From the NCBI GenBank assembly GCA_035267785.1, contig DATFLL010000075.1, positions 1 through 64,000 of the forward strand: a stretch of 64,000 nucleotides of DNA. The letters run 5' to 3'. The notes beneath the pieces are model-generated. The model ran no database searches, was not told where the DNA came from, and was given only the letters and a program-made list of their open reading frames with translations. Origin of the DNA: DATFLL01 sp035267785 (lineage in GTDB: Bacteria; Pseudomonadota; Gammaproteobacteria; DATFLL01). The stretch's first letter is position 1, and every line of letters begins with the position of its first letter. The translations under genes were made by a program, and so were the position numbers. Of the stretch, positions 16,003 through 25,581 are shown in pieces.

Positions 16003-16854
16003 CTATTCCAGGCCGTAGTGGCGGCGGCATTCGGCCTCGCGCCCGCGGACCACGCGCCGGCCGATCAGCGGTCCGTGTGTTTCGGTCACCACGGTGTGTT
16101 GCCCTTCCTGGTGATGGTCGTCGTAGAAATACAATACGACCCAGTCGCGCGTGCGGCCGAGGTCATGGGCGCGCGCCGTGTTCGAGTACAGGGCGGTGAA
16201 GTGCCAGGGTCCGCGCTGGGTGTGCAGTACCGGCAGCGTGCGCGTCTGGTCGGGATTGAACCGACGCGGTACGATGCTGGCCAGGGCGCCGGCCTCGGCC
16301 TTGTCGCGATATTCGCGATCGACATCCAGTGTCGCGGCTACGTCCGGTCCATTGGCCACGCGCCGCCGGCTGCGCACGCGCCCCAGCACATGCTCCAGGC
16401 TGGCGCGCAGCGCCGCGGCACGCCGCGTGCCGATGCCGGGCACCTGCTCGAGGCGACCGTCGTGCGCGGCGAGCTCGAGTTCCTCGAGTGTGTCGGCGTG
16501 CAGGTGATCGTGAATGCTTCTTGCCAATTCCGGTCCCACACCCGGCACGGTCCGAAACAAGGCGATCGGGTCGGCCGTACCGCGCAGGCGATCCAGCTGT
16601 GCCCAACGCCCACTGTGCACGATCTCGGCGATATTGGCCGCGATCCCCTTGCCGATGCCGGGCAGGGCCATCAGGCCGTCCATACCCTCGCGGGCGAGGA
16701 TCGCCTCCACGTCCCGGTCGAGATGGGTCAGTGTATCGGCCGCGCGGCGATAGGCACCGATCCGAAACGGATTGGCGCCCTGGCGCTCCAACAGGTCGGC
16801 CGCCTCGCGCAGGCGTTCGGCGATGCGCTGGTTGAGCTCCAGGTCTTCGTTCAT
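16003..16854 (-). CDS. Helix-hairpin-helix DNA-binding protein related to the PolX N-terminal domain
   Basis: A 283-residue protein from ATG 16854 (291 if the in-frame TTG at 16878 is used, which overlaps the upstream stop as TTGA). The first 160 residues match the 8-kDa/HhH region of PolX DNA polymerases. They contain three GhG-type hairpins: LPGIGKGIAANIAEI, VPGVGPELARSI and VPGIGTRRAAAL. There is no polymerase catalytic domain. The C-terminal half (GPWHFTALYSNTARAHDLGRTRDWVVLYF) is a separate conserved block of unknown function. It probably binds DNA. It follows the symporter gene closely on the same strand. Confidence 0.82.
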   Translation of the reverse strand: MNEDLELNQRIAERLREAADLLERQGANPFRIGAYRRAADTLTHLDRDVEAILAREGMDGLMALPGIGKGIAANIAEIVHSGRWAQLDRLRGTADPIALFRTVPGVGPELARSIHDHLHADTLEELELAAHDGRLEQVPGIGTRRAAALRASLEHVLGRVRSRRRVANGPDVAATLDVDREYRDKAEAGALASIVPRRFNPDQTRTLPVLHTQRGPWHFTALYSNTARAHDLGRTRDWVVLYFYDDHHQEGQHTVVTETHGPLIGRRVVRGREAECRRHYGLE

Positions 16855-16874
16855 CGGCGCGATCGTCCGCGTGC

Positions 16875-18362
16875 TCAATCCGACTCGGCGGCGACGGCGT
16901 CAAAGCGCGTCGTGACCGCCGATGGGGGCGGCGCATCGAGCAGGCTGGCGATCACGATCGCCGCGCAGGAGGCGACAAAGCCCGGGATGATCTCGTAGAG
17001 GTCGAACAGCCCCCCGTGCAGCTGTTTCCATACGATCACGGTCAGGCCGCCGAGCACGATCCCCGCCAGCGCGCCGTTGCGGGTCATGCGCCGCCAGAAC
17101 AGCGCGAACAGCACGGTCGGACCGAACGCGGCCCCGAAGCCCGCCCACGCGTAGGCGACCAGGTCGAGGACCTTGTTGCCGGGTGTCATCGCCAACAAGA
17201 AGGCGACCACGGCGATGAGCAGTACGGCGCCGCGCCCGACCCAGATCAGCTCGCGCCTGCCCGCCTCGCGTCGCCACAGCGCCTTGTAGAAGTCCTCGGC
17301 AAGCGCCGAGGAGGCGACCAGGAGCTGCGAGTCCGCAGTGCTCATGATGGCGGCCAGGATCGCGGCGAGCATGGCGCCGGCGACCAGCGGGTGGAATACG
17401 AGTTGGACAAGGTTCATGAATACCCGCTCGGTGGCCGCGCCTTGCAGGGGGTGCGCCAGATAGACCACACCGATCAGACCCACGAGCAGGGCACCGACGA
17501 GGCTGACGGCGACCCAGCCGACGGCGATGCGTCGGGCCTGGGGCAGTTGGGCCGGGTCGCCGATGGCCATGAAGCGGGCGAGGATGTGCGGTTGGCCGAA
17601 GTAGCCCAGCCCCCAACCCAGCAGCGAGGCGATCGCGACGGTGCCCAGGGGGTGGCCGTGGCGGTCACGCAGCGGGTCGAGCAGGCTTGCATTGTGCGCT
17701 TGCAGCAGCGCCAGCGTCTGCGACCAGCCGCCCAGCGCCTCGATGGCGGCGACCGGCGCAATCGCCAGCGCGAACACCATCAACAGGCCCTGCACCAGGT
17801 CGGTCCAGGAGACGGCGAGAAAACCGCCGAGCAGCGTATACATCAGGATCATCAGACCACCGAGGGCGACCGCCCAGGTGTAGTCGATGCCGAACACGGC
17901 ATTGAAGAGCTTGCCTCCGGCGACCAGCCCCGAGCCGGTATAGAATGTGAAGAACAGCAGGATGAACGCCGCGGCGACAACCCGCAGAACGCGACTCTGG
18001 TCGGCGAAGCGCTGCTCGAAAAAATCCGGCAGGGTCAGCGCGTCGCCCGCGGCCAGTGAGTAATGGCGCAGGCGCGCTGCGACCAGGCGCCAATTGAGGT
18101 AAGTGCCGACCAGCAGACCGAGCGCGATCCACCCGCCGTCCAGGCCGCTGGCGTAGGCGTAGCCCGGCAGGCCGAGCAGCAGCCAACCGCTCATATCCGA
18201 GGCTTCGGCGCTCAGCGCGGTCACCCACTTGCCCAGGCGGCGCCCGCCGAGAATGTAATCGGCGAGGTCCCGGGTACGCCGATAGCTGTACAGGCCGATT
18301 GCCAGCATTGCCGCGAGGTACACCACGAAGGTCAGGCCGACGGCCTCGAGGCTGGTCGTCAT
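16875..18362 (-). CDS. putP: Sodium:solute symporter, PutP-like (proline)
   Basis: A 495-residue inner-membrane symporter of the SSS family with about 13 helices. N-terminal RDLADYILGGRRLGKWVTALSAEASDMSGWLLLGLPGYAYASGL is characteristic of PutP (Na+ and proline sites). GLGYFGQPHILARFMA and MSTADSQLLVASSALAEDFY are further family signatures. ATG 18362 is preferred; longer frames upstream have no similarity. Uptake of proline or a related compatible solute fits the nearby ProVWX transporter, though specificity is inferred. Confidence 0.9.
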   Translation of the reverse strand: MTTSLEAVGLTFVVYLAAMLAIGLYSYRRTRDLADYILGGRRLGKWVTALSAEASDMSGWLLLGLPGYAYASGLDGGWIALGLLVGTYLNWRLVAARLRHYSLAAGDALTLPDFFEQRFADQSRVLRVVAAAFILLFFTFYTGSGLVAGGKLFNAVFGIDYTWAVALGGLMILMYTLLGGFLAVSWTDLVQGLLMVFALAIAPVAAIEALGGWSQTLALLQAHNASLLDPLRDRHGHPLGTVAIASLLGWGLGYFGQPHILARFMAIGDPAQLPQARRIAVGWVAVSLVGALLVGLIGVVYLAHPLQGAATERVFMNLVQLVFHPLVAGAMLAAILAAIMSTADSQLLVASSALAEDFYKALWRREAGRRELIWVGRGAVLLIAVVAFLLAMTPGNKVLDLVAYAWAGFGAAFGPTVLFALFWRRMTRNGALAGIVLGGLTVIVWKQLHGGLFDLYEIIPGFVASCAAIVIASLLDAPPPSAVTTRFDAVAAESD

Positions 18363-18476
18363 GGAGATTGGTCCCTGAGGAATTGGTCTTGTTATGGTCT
18401 TGGTCGTTGTCCCGTGGAACACGGGCGCGACGCGCGGGTCGCTACCGGGCTCAGCATAGGGCGATGGGCTCCAAAG

Positions 18477-19646
18477 TCAACGCCTGTCGTCGTCAGCCTC
18501 TCGCCGCGCGGAAAGCGCACGGCGCACCAGATCGATGACAACGGCACATTGCACTCCGAACGGAAGGTAGCCCAGGTAACCGAGCAAGGGCATCTCGAAG
18601 ACCTTCCATCGTTCGACGAACGCAATATGGTAGACCCACTTGGCGGCGCTGTATTCGTTCCACATCTCCCAGAACACGCCGCAGGTCAATGCCGCGAGCG
18701 CCGGCAGGTAGATCACCTCCCAGCGGCCGGCGGCGAGCGGCGCAAGATAATTTCGCGCTTCGCCGCGAGGCGCCGCCAGGGTCTGCAGTGCCAGCAGGAT
18801 GCCGAGCGGGGCCAGCCAGATCGTCGGGAACAGCAGATTGGGTCTGACGCCCAGGGCCAAGAGCGCGCCGAGTGAGACCAGCAGCACCAGCGCCGCCACG
18901 GCGCGGGAATGTTCGACGCGGACGGCGCGGGACCAGCCGTGTCGCAGGGGGCCAAATGTGGCGAGCAGCTCCTGCGTGCTGGCCACGGCCGGCAGAACCG
19001 TGGAGAACGCCAGTGTCGCGTGCAGCCCGTATCCGAGAGCGTCGCTCACGTCGACGCCGGTGTACTGCCAGTTCTGGACGAAGCGGTTGAGATACTCGAA
19101 GTACCACCAGAACACGGCGCTGGCCGGAAACAGGGCGAGGAACAGACCGCGCCTGCGACACGCCAGACATGTGCCCGTGCGCCGGCGTGTCAGGGCATTG
19201 ACCAACGCGATGTAACTCAACCACAAGGGTACGAAACTGTAGCTCTGCAATCCGGACAGCGCGGCCCAACGCGTCCACGCGAACAGCCAGGACAGCGCGA
19301 GGGCGGCCAGCGCAAGCCGGCCCCACCACGGGAATTCGCCCCGCCGCCGGGAGGGCGCGCCGGATTCGTTGACAGGCGCCGCTGCGCGCGGCCACAGGAC
19401 AAAGAGCAATGCGCCGAGCGCGGCGGCGCCGAGCACGGCGAACAGGACCATCGCGGCGGCCGAAGGGGCGGCGTGCGCGATATACTGTTCCTTCGGCGGA
19501 AACTGCACGTAGCGCGCCAGCGGCAGGCCGGCCAGCCAGACGCCGAGCAGGGGCGGCGCGCACAGGGCGAGGACACCGACGGCCGTCCACCGGAGCGCTC
19601 GGGCACCCGGGCGGGGGCCGCCGCGATACGTTAGGTTCGATGGCAT
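18477..19646 (-). CDS. Polytopic membrane protein, function unknown
   Basis: A 389-residue protein with about nine hydrophobic segments and no signal peptide. A distinctive C-terminal block (FWEMWNEYSAAKWVYHIAFVE and FEMPLLGYLGYLPFGVQC) looks like the conserved core of a family I cannot name. A cluster CLACRRRG in the middle has two cysteines. ATG 19646 is chosen; a GTG at 19667 is also in frame. It is divergent from the DUF99 gene with a 72-bp gap containing TATATA-like sequence. Confidence 0.75.
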   Translation of the reverse strand: MPSNLTYRGGPRPGARALRWTAVGVLALCAPPLLGVWLAGLPLARYVQFPPKEQYIAHAAPSAAAMVLFAVLGAAALGALLFVLWPRAAAPVNESGAPSRRRGEFPWWGRLALAALALSWLFAWTRWAALSGLQSYSFVPLWLSYIALVNALTRRRTGTCLACRRRGLFLALFPASAVFWWYFEYLNRFVQNWQYTGVDVSDALGYGLHATLAFSTVLPAVASTQELLATFGPLRHGWSRAVRVEHSRAVAALVLLVSLGALLALGVRPNLLFPTIWLAPLGILLALQTLAAPRGEARNYLAPLAAGRWEVIYLPALAALTCGVFWEMWNEYSAAKWVYHIAFVERWKVFEMPLLGYLGYLPFGVQCAVVIDLVRRALSARREADDDRR

Positions 19647-19718
19647 GACGATACCATCATCACACACCTTATATACATCTCAAAACCGCCAGGGCAGCGG
19701 CGGCCACGGTGCGAGCGC

Positions 19719-20285
19719 ATGACAGCCCGTATCTCTCATGTCATCGGCATCGACGACGCCCCGTTCGATCCTGCCCATCGCGGCGACGTGTTGATCGTCG
19801 GCGCCCTTTACTCAGGCCGCTGTCTGGCCGGTGTGCTTAGCGGCCGTGTCCGGCGTGACGGCGCCAATGCCACGCGCGCCATTGCCGCGATGATCCAAGC
19901 CTCGCGTTTTCGCGGCCACCTCCAGGCCGTGCTCCTGCAGGGGCTGACCGTCGCCGGATTCAATGTCATCGATCTCGAAGGGCTCCATTGCGCCTTGGGG
20001 CTTCCCGTGGTCGCCGTCAGCCGCAAGGCGCCAGATCTGGCGGCCATTCGCCGGGCCCTGCTCACGCGGGTGCGCGGGGGTGCGCGCAAATGGCGCCTCG
20101 TCGAACGTGCCGGGCCGATGGAACGCCTGGGCGGGCTGTATGTACAATACCGTGGTATCAGTCGTTCACGGGTCACTGCGCTACTGCGCCGGTTTGCCGT
20201 ACACGGGGCGCTACCCGAGCCGCTGCGTACCGCCCACCTGATCGCCGGTGGCGTCACGCAGGGCGAAAGCCGCCACCGGGCCTGA
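19719..20285 (+). CDS. DUF99 family protein (endonuclease V-like fold)
   Basis: A 188-residue protein matching DUF99, a family best known from archaea and structurally related to endonuclease V. Visible family signatures are GIDDAPF near the N-terminus, RDGANATRAIAAMI, QGLTVAGFNVIDLEGLH, LGLPVVAVSRKAPD and a C-terminal ISR-pattern. Biochemical function is not established. It is followed 41 bp later by an outer-membrane protein gene on the same strand, with no obvious functional link. Confidence 0.85.
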   Translation: MTARISHVIGIDDAPFDPAHRGDVLIVGALYSGRCLAGVLSGRVRRDGANATRAIAAMIQASRFRGHLQAVLLQGLTVAGFNVIDLEGLHCALGLPVVAVSRKAPDLAAIRRALLTRVRGGARKWRLVERAGPMERLGGLYVQYRGISRSRVTALLRRFAVHGALPEPLRTAHLIAGGVTQGESRHRA

Positions 20286-20325
20286 CGCCCCGCAACAGTG
20301 GATGGCCTGACATCACAATAATGAA

Positions 20326-21744
20326 ATGGACCACCACGTATTGCGCATGTTGTCGAGCACGGGCCGTTCCTCCGTGACGCCTCCGGTTGCCCCGACGAGG
20401 GCGGGTCACCGGCATGCGCTGCACCGATGGGCGTCGTGCGGCGCGCTCTATCTGTACATCTTCTTTGCCGCATTGCCCGCGCCGGTATGGGCGGCGAGCA
20501 GCGTGCCCGCCGCGGCAACGCTTCAGCCGACCATCGTCGCGATCGAGATATCCGGCAACGACACGACGCGCCGGCGCGTCATCCTCCAAGAGATGCTCGT
20601 CAAGCCGGGCGAGCCGGCCGACCCGGTGCGCATCGCACAGTCGCGCCAGGCGATCATGAACCTCGGCCTGTTCCGTTCGGTGGACACCGAGCTGCTGCCG
20701 GCCGCGGGCGGCCAGGTACTCAAGGTCATCGTGCGCGAAAAGCACTATTTCCTGCCGCTGCCGCGCCTGGATCGCAATTCCGATGGCGACATCACGTATG
20801 GCTTCGATGTGCGTGCGGACAACCTCGGCGGACTGAACCAACGCCTGAAGCTCTCGCGCAAGACGAAGAATTACGGTGACAACAGCGGCACGGAACGCAG
20901 CACGTCGCTGGATTACAGCTATCCGCGCATGTTCGGAACCGCCTACCAGCTCGATGTCAGCGCCAACCGGGCCCACCTGCCTGATGTCACGCTGACCGAC
21001 GCGACCTCTGCGACGACGGGTACCTATTCGCATCGTTCAGCCGAGGCCAAAGTAGCGCTCTCGCGCTGGCTGAACGTGCGTGGGCCGTCACGGGGTTGGC
21101 GTTTCGGTGGCGGCATGATCTGGCGCCGCCAGCAGTACGAACCGCTGTCCGGAGTCGCGGTCCCCGGCCGTTATGCGGGCGATACCTACGGCGTACTGGC
21201 GTCCGTTTCCTATTATGACGTACGCGATCTGCTCTTTACGCGTGCCGGTGTAAGCTACGGATACGACCTGGAGGCCGGGGGGCAGTTCACCGGTTCGGAC
21301 TATGCCTACCTTCGGCACACGCTGTACTACCGGCGATACATGCCCGTCAGCTCGCTCCCTTACCGCAATATCAACGTCAATCTGCAGCTGGGCCTGTCCA
21401 CGGGGCGGCTGTTCAACGGCGATGCATTCGCCCTGGGTGGTGCCGACTCGCTGCGCGGCTACGAGAGCTCGGTGATCAGCGGCAAGGCCTTCGTGCTGGC
21501 CAATGTGGAGTACCTGACACCGATCTTCGGTCAGCGGGCGCTGCGCGGCGCGATGTTCGTGGATGTCGGCAACGCATACCCCGAGAACCGTGCCGTGGAC
21601 CTGACCGACCTGCACGTCGGCGGAGGCCTCGGGCTGCGCTGGAAGCTGAAGACCTTCGTCAACGTCGATCTGCGCCTGGACGTCGCCTATGCCAACCGTC
21701 TGGACGGCATCAAGGTCTATGCCGGCACCAAGGCGCCATTTTGA
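20326..21744 (+). CDS. BamA/TamA-like outer-membrane protein with one POTRA domain
   Basis: A 472-residue protein of the Omp85/surface-antigen D15 group. A long n-region and a hydrophobic stretch ending PAPVWAAS form a signal peptide (cleavage near residue 57). One POTRA domain follows (about 65-145: IVAIEISGNDTTRRRVILQEM to LGLFRSVDTELLP). A beta-barrel ends in the required C-terminal phenylalanine. The barrel motif DSLRGYESSVISGKAFVLANVEY corresponds to the conserved loop-6 region (RGY). It is too short for BamA (five POTRA) or TamA (three). It could insert or secrete a specific partner, or act as an autonomous porin. Confidence 0.87.
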   Translation: MDHHVLRMLSSTGRSSVTPPVAPTRAGHRHALHRWASCGALYLYIFFAALPAPVWAASSVPAAATLQPTIVAIEISGNDTTRRRVILQEMLVKPGEPADPVRIAQSRQAIMNLGLFRSVDTELLPAAGGQVLKVIVREKHYFLPLPRLDRNSDGDITYGFDVRADNLGGLNQRLKLSRKTKNYGDNSGTERSTSLDYSYPRMFGTAYQLDVSANRAHLPDVTLTDATSATTGTYSHRSAEAKVALSRWLNVRGPSRGWRFGGGMIWRRQQYEPLSGVAVPGRYAGDTYGVLASVSYYDVRDLLFTRAGVSYGYDLEAGGQFTGSDYAYLRHTLYYRRYMPVSSLPYRNINVNLQLGLSTGRLFNGDAFALGGADSLRGYESSVISGKAFVLANVEYLTPIFGQRALRGAMFVDVGNAYPENRAVDLTDLHVGGGLGLRWKLKTFVNVDLRLDVAYANRLDGIKVYAGTKAPF

Positions 21745-22005
21745 ACCCGCAGACTCTGTAAGTGCGACCTGCTGCGGCCTACACTTAGTGCGTTTGACGA
21801 TGTCGTGTCCACCTGGCAGGAGCGGTGATGTGCGTTGGATCGTCAAGTGACTGAAAAATCAGGCGAGCAGAGGGCGGGCCAAGCGAGTGCAGACTGGCCG
21901 AGGAAGGCCCTTTTCCACATCCCGGCCGGGGACAAGCAGCCTCCGGGGACGGGATTCCGTTGAATGCCGGATGCCCTCCGGTAATTTCTCTGGGAGGAAA
22001 CTGTG
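21745..22005 (+). other. Intergenic region, nothing recognised except a ribosome site
   Basis: About 260 bases with no supported gene and no clear tRNA or structured RNA. A good Shine-Dalgarno (GGGAGG, 21992-21997) sits before the next gene. Confidence 0.5.
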
Positions 22006-22320
22006 ATGCCATCCGAAGTCGATCCTATCGTGGGGCATTGGTACATGCGCGAGGAGGGAGGCCAGGAGTTCGAGGTCACTTCCGTCAATGAGGCCGAGGG
22101 TGTGGTCGAGGTGCAGGACATCGACGGTGACGTCGAGGAGATCGATCTCGAAGAATGGTACGAGCTGGAGATCGAGCCGACCGAGCCGCCGGAAGAGTGG
22201 TCGGGCGGATACGATCCCGTTGCCCGCGCAGCGTCTGTGGATGACGAGGCGGATTTTTATGCTGACGATGACGCACAAACCGGGCCCTGGGACGAGCCGC
22301 TCGATGACTACAGCGAGTGA
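22006..22320 (+). CDS. Small acidic DUF6763-type protein
   Basis: A 104-residue, very acidic soluble protein. The pattern GHWYMREEGGQEFEVTSVNEAEGVVEVQDIDGDVEEIDLEEWY resembles the DUF6763 family found in gammaproteobacteria, a small beta-rich domain of unknown function. The tail is Asp/Glu-rich and disordered-looking. ATG 22006 is placed 8 bases after GGGAGG. A GTG codon directly upstream could also be used. It stands alone. Confidence 0.8.
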   Translation: MPSEVDPIVGHWYMREEGGQEFEVTSVNEAEGVVEVQDIDGDVEEIDLEEWYELEIEPTEPPEEWSGGYDPVARAASVDDEADFYADDDAQTGPWDEPLDDYSE

Positions 22321-22541
22321 AGGGCATCGCCTCCGCGCGGATTAGTCCGGTGGGTCGCCTGGCCGAAGGCGGCGTCTGCGGCCCGGCGCTCGCCGTGTGG
22401 GCGTAGGCGGTCGGCGACGGCGCTGCAGTCGATGCGTCGCCGCGAGGGCTGCTGTCGGCGCAGCGGCTCATGTATCATGGGTACAGCGATGTATTGGTTG
22501 GCCTTCACCGGCCGGCCCCGAACGCAGCCGCGAGGATGACC

Positions 22542-23144
22542 ATGGAGAAGATCGCCCAGACCGAGGCCCCCATCCACGAATTGATCGCCCGACGCTGGAG
22601 TCCTCGGGCCATCGATCCCGACCGTGCGGTACCTCACGACCACCTGCTCTCGCTGCTCGAGGCCGCACGATGGGCGCCGTCCTGCTTTGGGGACGAACCA
22701 TGGCATTTTCTGGTCTGTGACCGGGAAGCCGACCGCGGCGCCTGGGACGAGGCATTGGCCTGCCTGACGGAAAAGAACCAGTCCTGGGCCCGGCGCGCGC
22801 CGCTGCTTATCGTCGCGGTGGCGGCTGCGGCGTTCCATGCCAACGGCAAACCCAATCGCTGGGGCCAGTACGATACCGGGGCGGCCAGCGAGAATCTCTG
22901 TCTGCAGGCCACGGCGCTGGGACTGGCCGTCCACCAGATGGGCGGATTCGACGTCGAACGGGCGCGCCGGAGCCTTGGCATACCTCAAGAGTTCACCCCG
23001 ATGGCATTCATCGCAGTGGGGTTCCCGGGCGATCCCGCCGTGTTGGACGAATCGCTGCGAGAGCGCGAGTTGGCTGAGCGCGAGCGCCGCCCGCTCGCCG
23101 AGATCTGTTTCGCCGGGCGTTGGGGACGCAGCCTCGGCGACTAA
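22542..23144 (+). CDS. Nitroreductase-family flavoprotein
   Basis: A 200-residue FMN-dependent oxidoreductase of the nitroreductase superfamily. Signatures are RRWSPRAIDPD, LLEAARWAPSCFGDEPWHFLV (FMN contacts), GQYDTGAASENLCLQATALGLAVHQMGGFD and a C-terminal PLAEICFAGRWG. These enzymes reduce nitro compounds, quinones or other electrophiles with NAD(P)H; the true substrate is unknown. ATG 22542 has GAGG at an acceptable distance. ATG 22536 is the alternative. Confidence 0.9.
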   Translation: MEKIAQTEAPIHELIARRWSPRAIDPDRAVPHDHLLSLLEAARWAPSCFGDEPWHFLVCDREADRGAWDEALACLTEKNQSWARRAPLLIVAVAAAAFHANGKPNRWGQYDTGAASENLCLQATALGLAVHQMGGFDVERARRSLGIPQEFTPMAFIAVGFPGDPAVLDESLRERELAERERRPLAEICFAGRWGRSLGD

Positions 23145-23253
23145 TCGTCAAGAACAACTCCAAATACCGCATCATGTGCCGCTAGATAGATTGGTAGGCA
23201 CCGTCGGCGGGGCCGACGTGCCGACAACCGGGCATAACTCTAAAAAACACACA

Positions 23254-25581
23254 ATGCTGCCCTTTCGCGACTCCAAATTCGTCATCGCATTCGGCTTCGG
23301 CATCATGCTGTTGCTGATGCTGGCCTTGATGGTCATTGGCCTTTTCCGGATGTCCAACATCTATCAGCGTATGGAAAACATCGCCGATGTTCAGGGGGCG
23401 AAGACGCAGATTATCTACGCCATGCGCGACATCGTCCGCCATCGCTCGCTCAGTCTCTATACGATGTTGTTGATGAAGGATCCTTTCGACATCGACGACG
23501 AATATATGGATTTCAATCGTCAGGCCGCGCAGTTCATCGAGCTGCGCGATCGACTCGAGTCCATGGAATTGACCGATGAAGAACGTGATCTGCTTGCCCA
23601 AGCCAAGGCCATTATCCGCATCACCGCCCCACTGCAGGAGTCCGTCGCCGAGGAGATCATGGACGGCGACGCCGGCCAGGTGAATTACAAGTGGATAGCA
23701 AAAGACTATGTGCTTGAGAAACGCATCCTGCATCTCTTCGACCAGATGGTGCGCATTGAGCGCGATGCGACTCACCAGGCGGTCAATTACGCCTCGCATG
23801 CCTACCGCAACGCGCTGTTCACCATGCTTGTGGTCGGTCTTGCGATCCTGGGGTTCGGCGTCCTGACCACGCGTCTGGTGCTGCGGCGCACGGGCGCGAT
23901 CGAGCGCGCCTTGTTCGAGGAAAAGGAGTTGGCGGAGGTCACGCTGCATTCCATCAGCGATGCCGTCATGACCACCGACGAGCTGGGCCGCGTGGTTTAT
24001 CTCAACCCGGTAGCGGAACAGCTCACGGGTTGGTCGCAGGAGCAGGCCGAGGGCCAGCCACTGGAAGGCGTCTATCGAACGATTTCCGAGCAGACGCGCC
24101 AGCCGGTGATCCAACCCGCGACCCTGGGCCAGATCGATGGACGGGTTACGGGGTTGGCGCACAACTTGCTGCTGATCGGCAAGCACGGCATGGAGTACGC
24201 CATTCAGGACACGACTTCTCCCATCCGAGACAGCCGCGGCCGCGTTATCGGTGCGGCAATCGTCTTTCGCGATGTCACTCAAGAGCGTCACCTGCAGCGC
24301 GAATTGTCCTGGCAGGCGCGCCACGACGCCCTGACCGGGCTGGCCAACCGGCTCGAGTTCGAGCACCAGCTCGCTCTGGCGATTGAGCATGCGCACGGTC
24401 AATCTCAGCAGCACGCGCTCCTGTACCTGGACCTCGACCAGTTCAAGCTCGTTAACGACACCTGCGGCCATGTCGCGGGAGACGATCTGCTCAAGCAGCT
24501 CGCCGGTGTTTTGGAGACCCGGGTGCGCAAGAGTGATGTGCTGGCACGCCTGGGCGGTGACGAATTCGGTATCCTGCTCCGATCCTGCCCCCCGGAACGC
24601 GCACAGATGGTTGCCGAGACCATACACGACGCTGTCCAGGGATTCCGTTTCGCCTGGGAGGGCAAAGTATTCCGGGTCGGTGTCTGTATCGGCGTCGTTG
24701 TCATCGATGAGGAGTCCGAAGAGATATCGTCTTTGCTGGCGGCGGCGGACGCGGCCTGCTACATCGCCAAGGACCGCGGACGCAATCGGATTTGGATACA
24801 CGAGCCAGGCGATTCGGAAACCGTTCGCCGAGAAGGCGAGATGCAATGGGTTCGCCGCCTCAACGAAGCCTTGGAGCAGGACCGCTTTACGCTCTACCAT
24901 CAGCGCGCCGAGCGGCTGGGAGGTTCGGGGGAAGGTGATATTCGCTACAGCGAGCTGTTGCTGCGGCTGATCGATCCCCACGATCAGATTATTTCACCCA
25001 TGTCGTTTATTCCCGCGGCCGAACGCTATGGTGTCATGACCGAGATCGACCGCTGGGTCATCCGCTATACACTGCGTCTGCTCGAAGAGCGAGAGCTGGT
25101 CCGTGCCCCGACCGACCTGTTCGCCATAAACGTGTCGGCCCAGTCCATGTGCGACGATAAATTCTTCGATTTCGTCGCCCACGAAATGGCACGTTCGGGG
25201 ACCTCGGCCCGACACCTGTGCTTCGAGGTGACCGAGACGGCAGCCATGGCCAACCTTGGCCATGCCCGCCGCTTCGTCTCGGAGCTGCGCGCGATGGGGT
25301 GTCGTTTCGCCTTGGACGATTTTGGCAGTGGCATGTCGGGGTTCGCTTACCTGAAGAATCTGCCGGTCGATTTCGTGAAGATCGATGGTTCCTTCGTCAA
25401 GGATATCCTCAACGATGACGTCGACGCGGCGATGGTCGAGGCGATCAATCGCATCGCCCAGGTCATGGGTATCAGTACCATCGCCGAATTCGTTGAAACC
25501 GAGGCCATCCGCGAACGTCTGCGCGCCCTCGGTGTGAACTATGTTCAGGGCTACGCGGTGCATCGCCCCGAACCACTCTAG
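23254..25581 (+). CDS. Membrane PAS-GGDEF-EAL protein
   Basis: A 775-residue c-di-GMP turnover protein. Two transmembrane helices (about 12-32 and 185-207) bracket a helical periplasmic sensor. PAS (ITLHSISDAVMTTDE-like, about 225-345), GGDEF (intact, RLGGDEFGILL) and EAL domains follow. The EAL signature reads ELLLRL, so the catalytic Glu is kept. FAINVSAQSM, FEVTETAAM, LDDFGSGMSG, VKIDGSFV and AEFVETEAI supply the other metal and catalytic residues. Both activities are possible. ATG 23254 directly precedes the first helix; no convincing ribosome site was seen. Confidence 0.92.
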   Translation: MLPFRDSKFVIAFGFGIMLLLMLALMVIGLFRMSNIYQRMENIADVQGAKTQIIYAMRDIVRHRSLSLYTMLLMKDPFDIDDEYMDFNRQAAQFIELRDRLESMELTDEERDLLAQAKAIIRITAPLQESVAEEIMDGDAGQVNYKWIAKDYVLEKRILHLFDQMVRIERDATHQAVNYASHAYRNALFTMLVVGLAILGFGVLTTRLVLRRTGAIERALFEEKELAEVTLHSISDAVMTTDELGRVVYLNPVAEQLTGWSQEQAEGQPLEGVYRTISEQTRQPVIQPATLGQIDGRVTGLAHNLLLIGKHGMEYAIQDTTSPIRDSRGRVIGAAIVFRDVTQERHLQRELSWQARHDALTGLANRLEFEHQLALAIEHAHGQSQQHALLYLDLDQFKLVNDTCGHVAGDDLLKQLAGVLETRVRKSDVLARLGGDEFGILLRSCPPERAQMVAETIHDAVQGFRFAWEGKVFRVGVCIGVVVIDEESEEISSLLAAADAACYIAKDRGRNRIWIHEPGDSETVRREGEMQWVRRLNEALEQDRFTLYHQRAERLGGSGEGDIRYSELLLRLIDPHDQIISPMSFIPAAERYGVMTEIDRWVIRYTLRLLEERELVRAPTDLFAINVSAQSMCDDKFFDFVAHEMARSGTSARHLCFEVTETAAMANLGHARRFVSELRAMGCRFALDDFGSGMSGFAYLKNLPVDFVKIDGSFVKDILNDDVDAAMVEAINRIAQVMGISTIAEFVETEAIRERLRALGVNYVQGYAVHRPEPL

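Noticed and set aside
23182..24981. 599-codon open frame antisense to the second GGDEF/EAL gene
   Set aside because: Shadow frame, same reasoning; no start signal or family motif.
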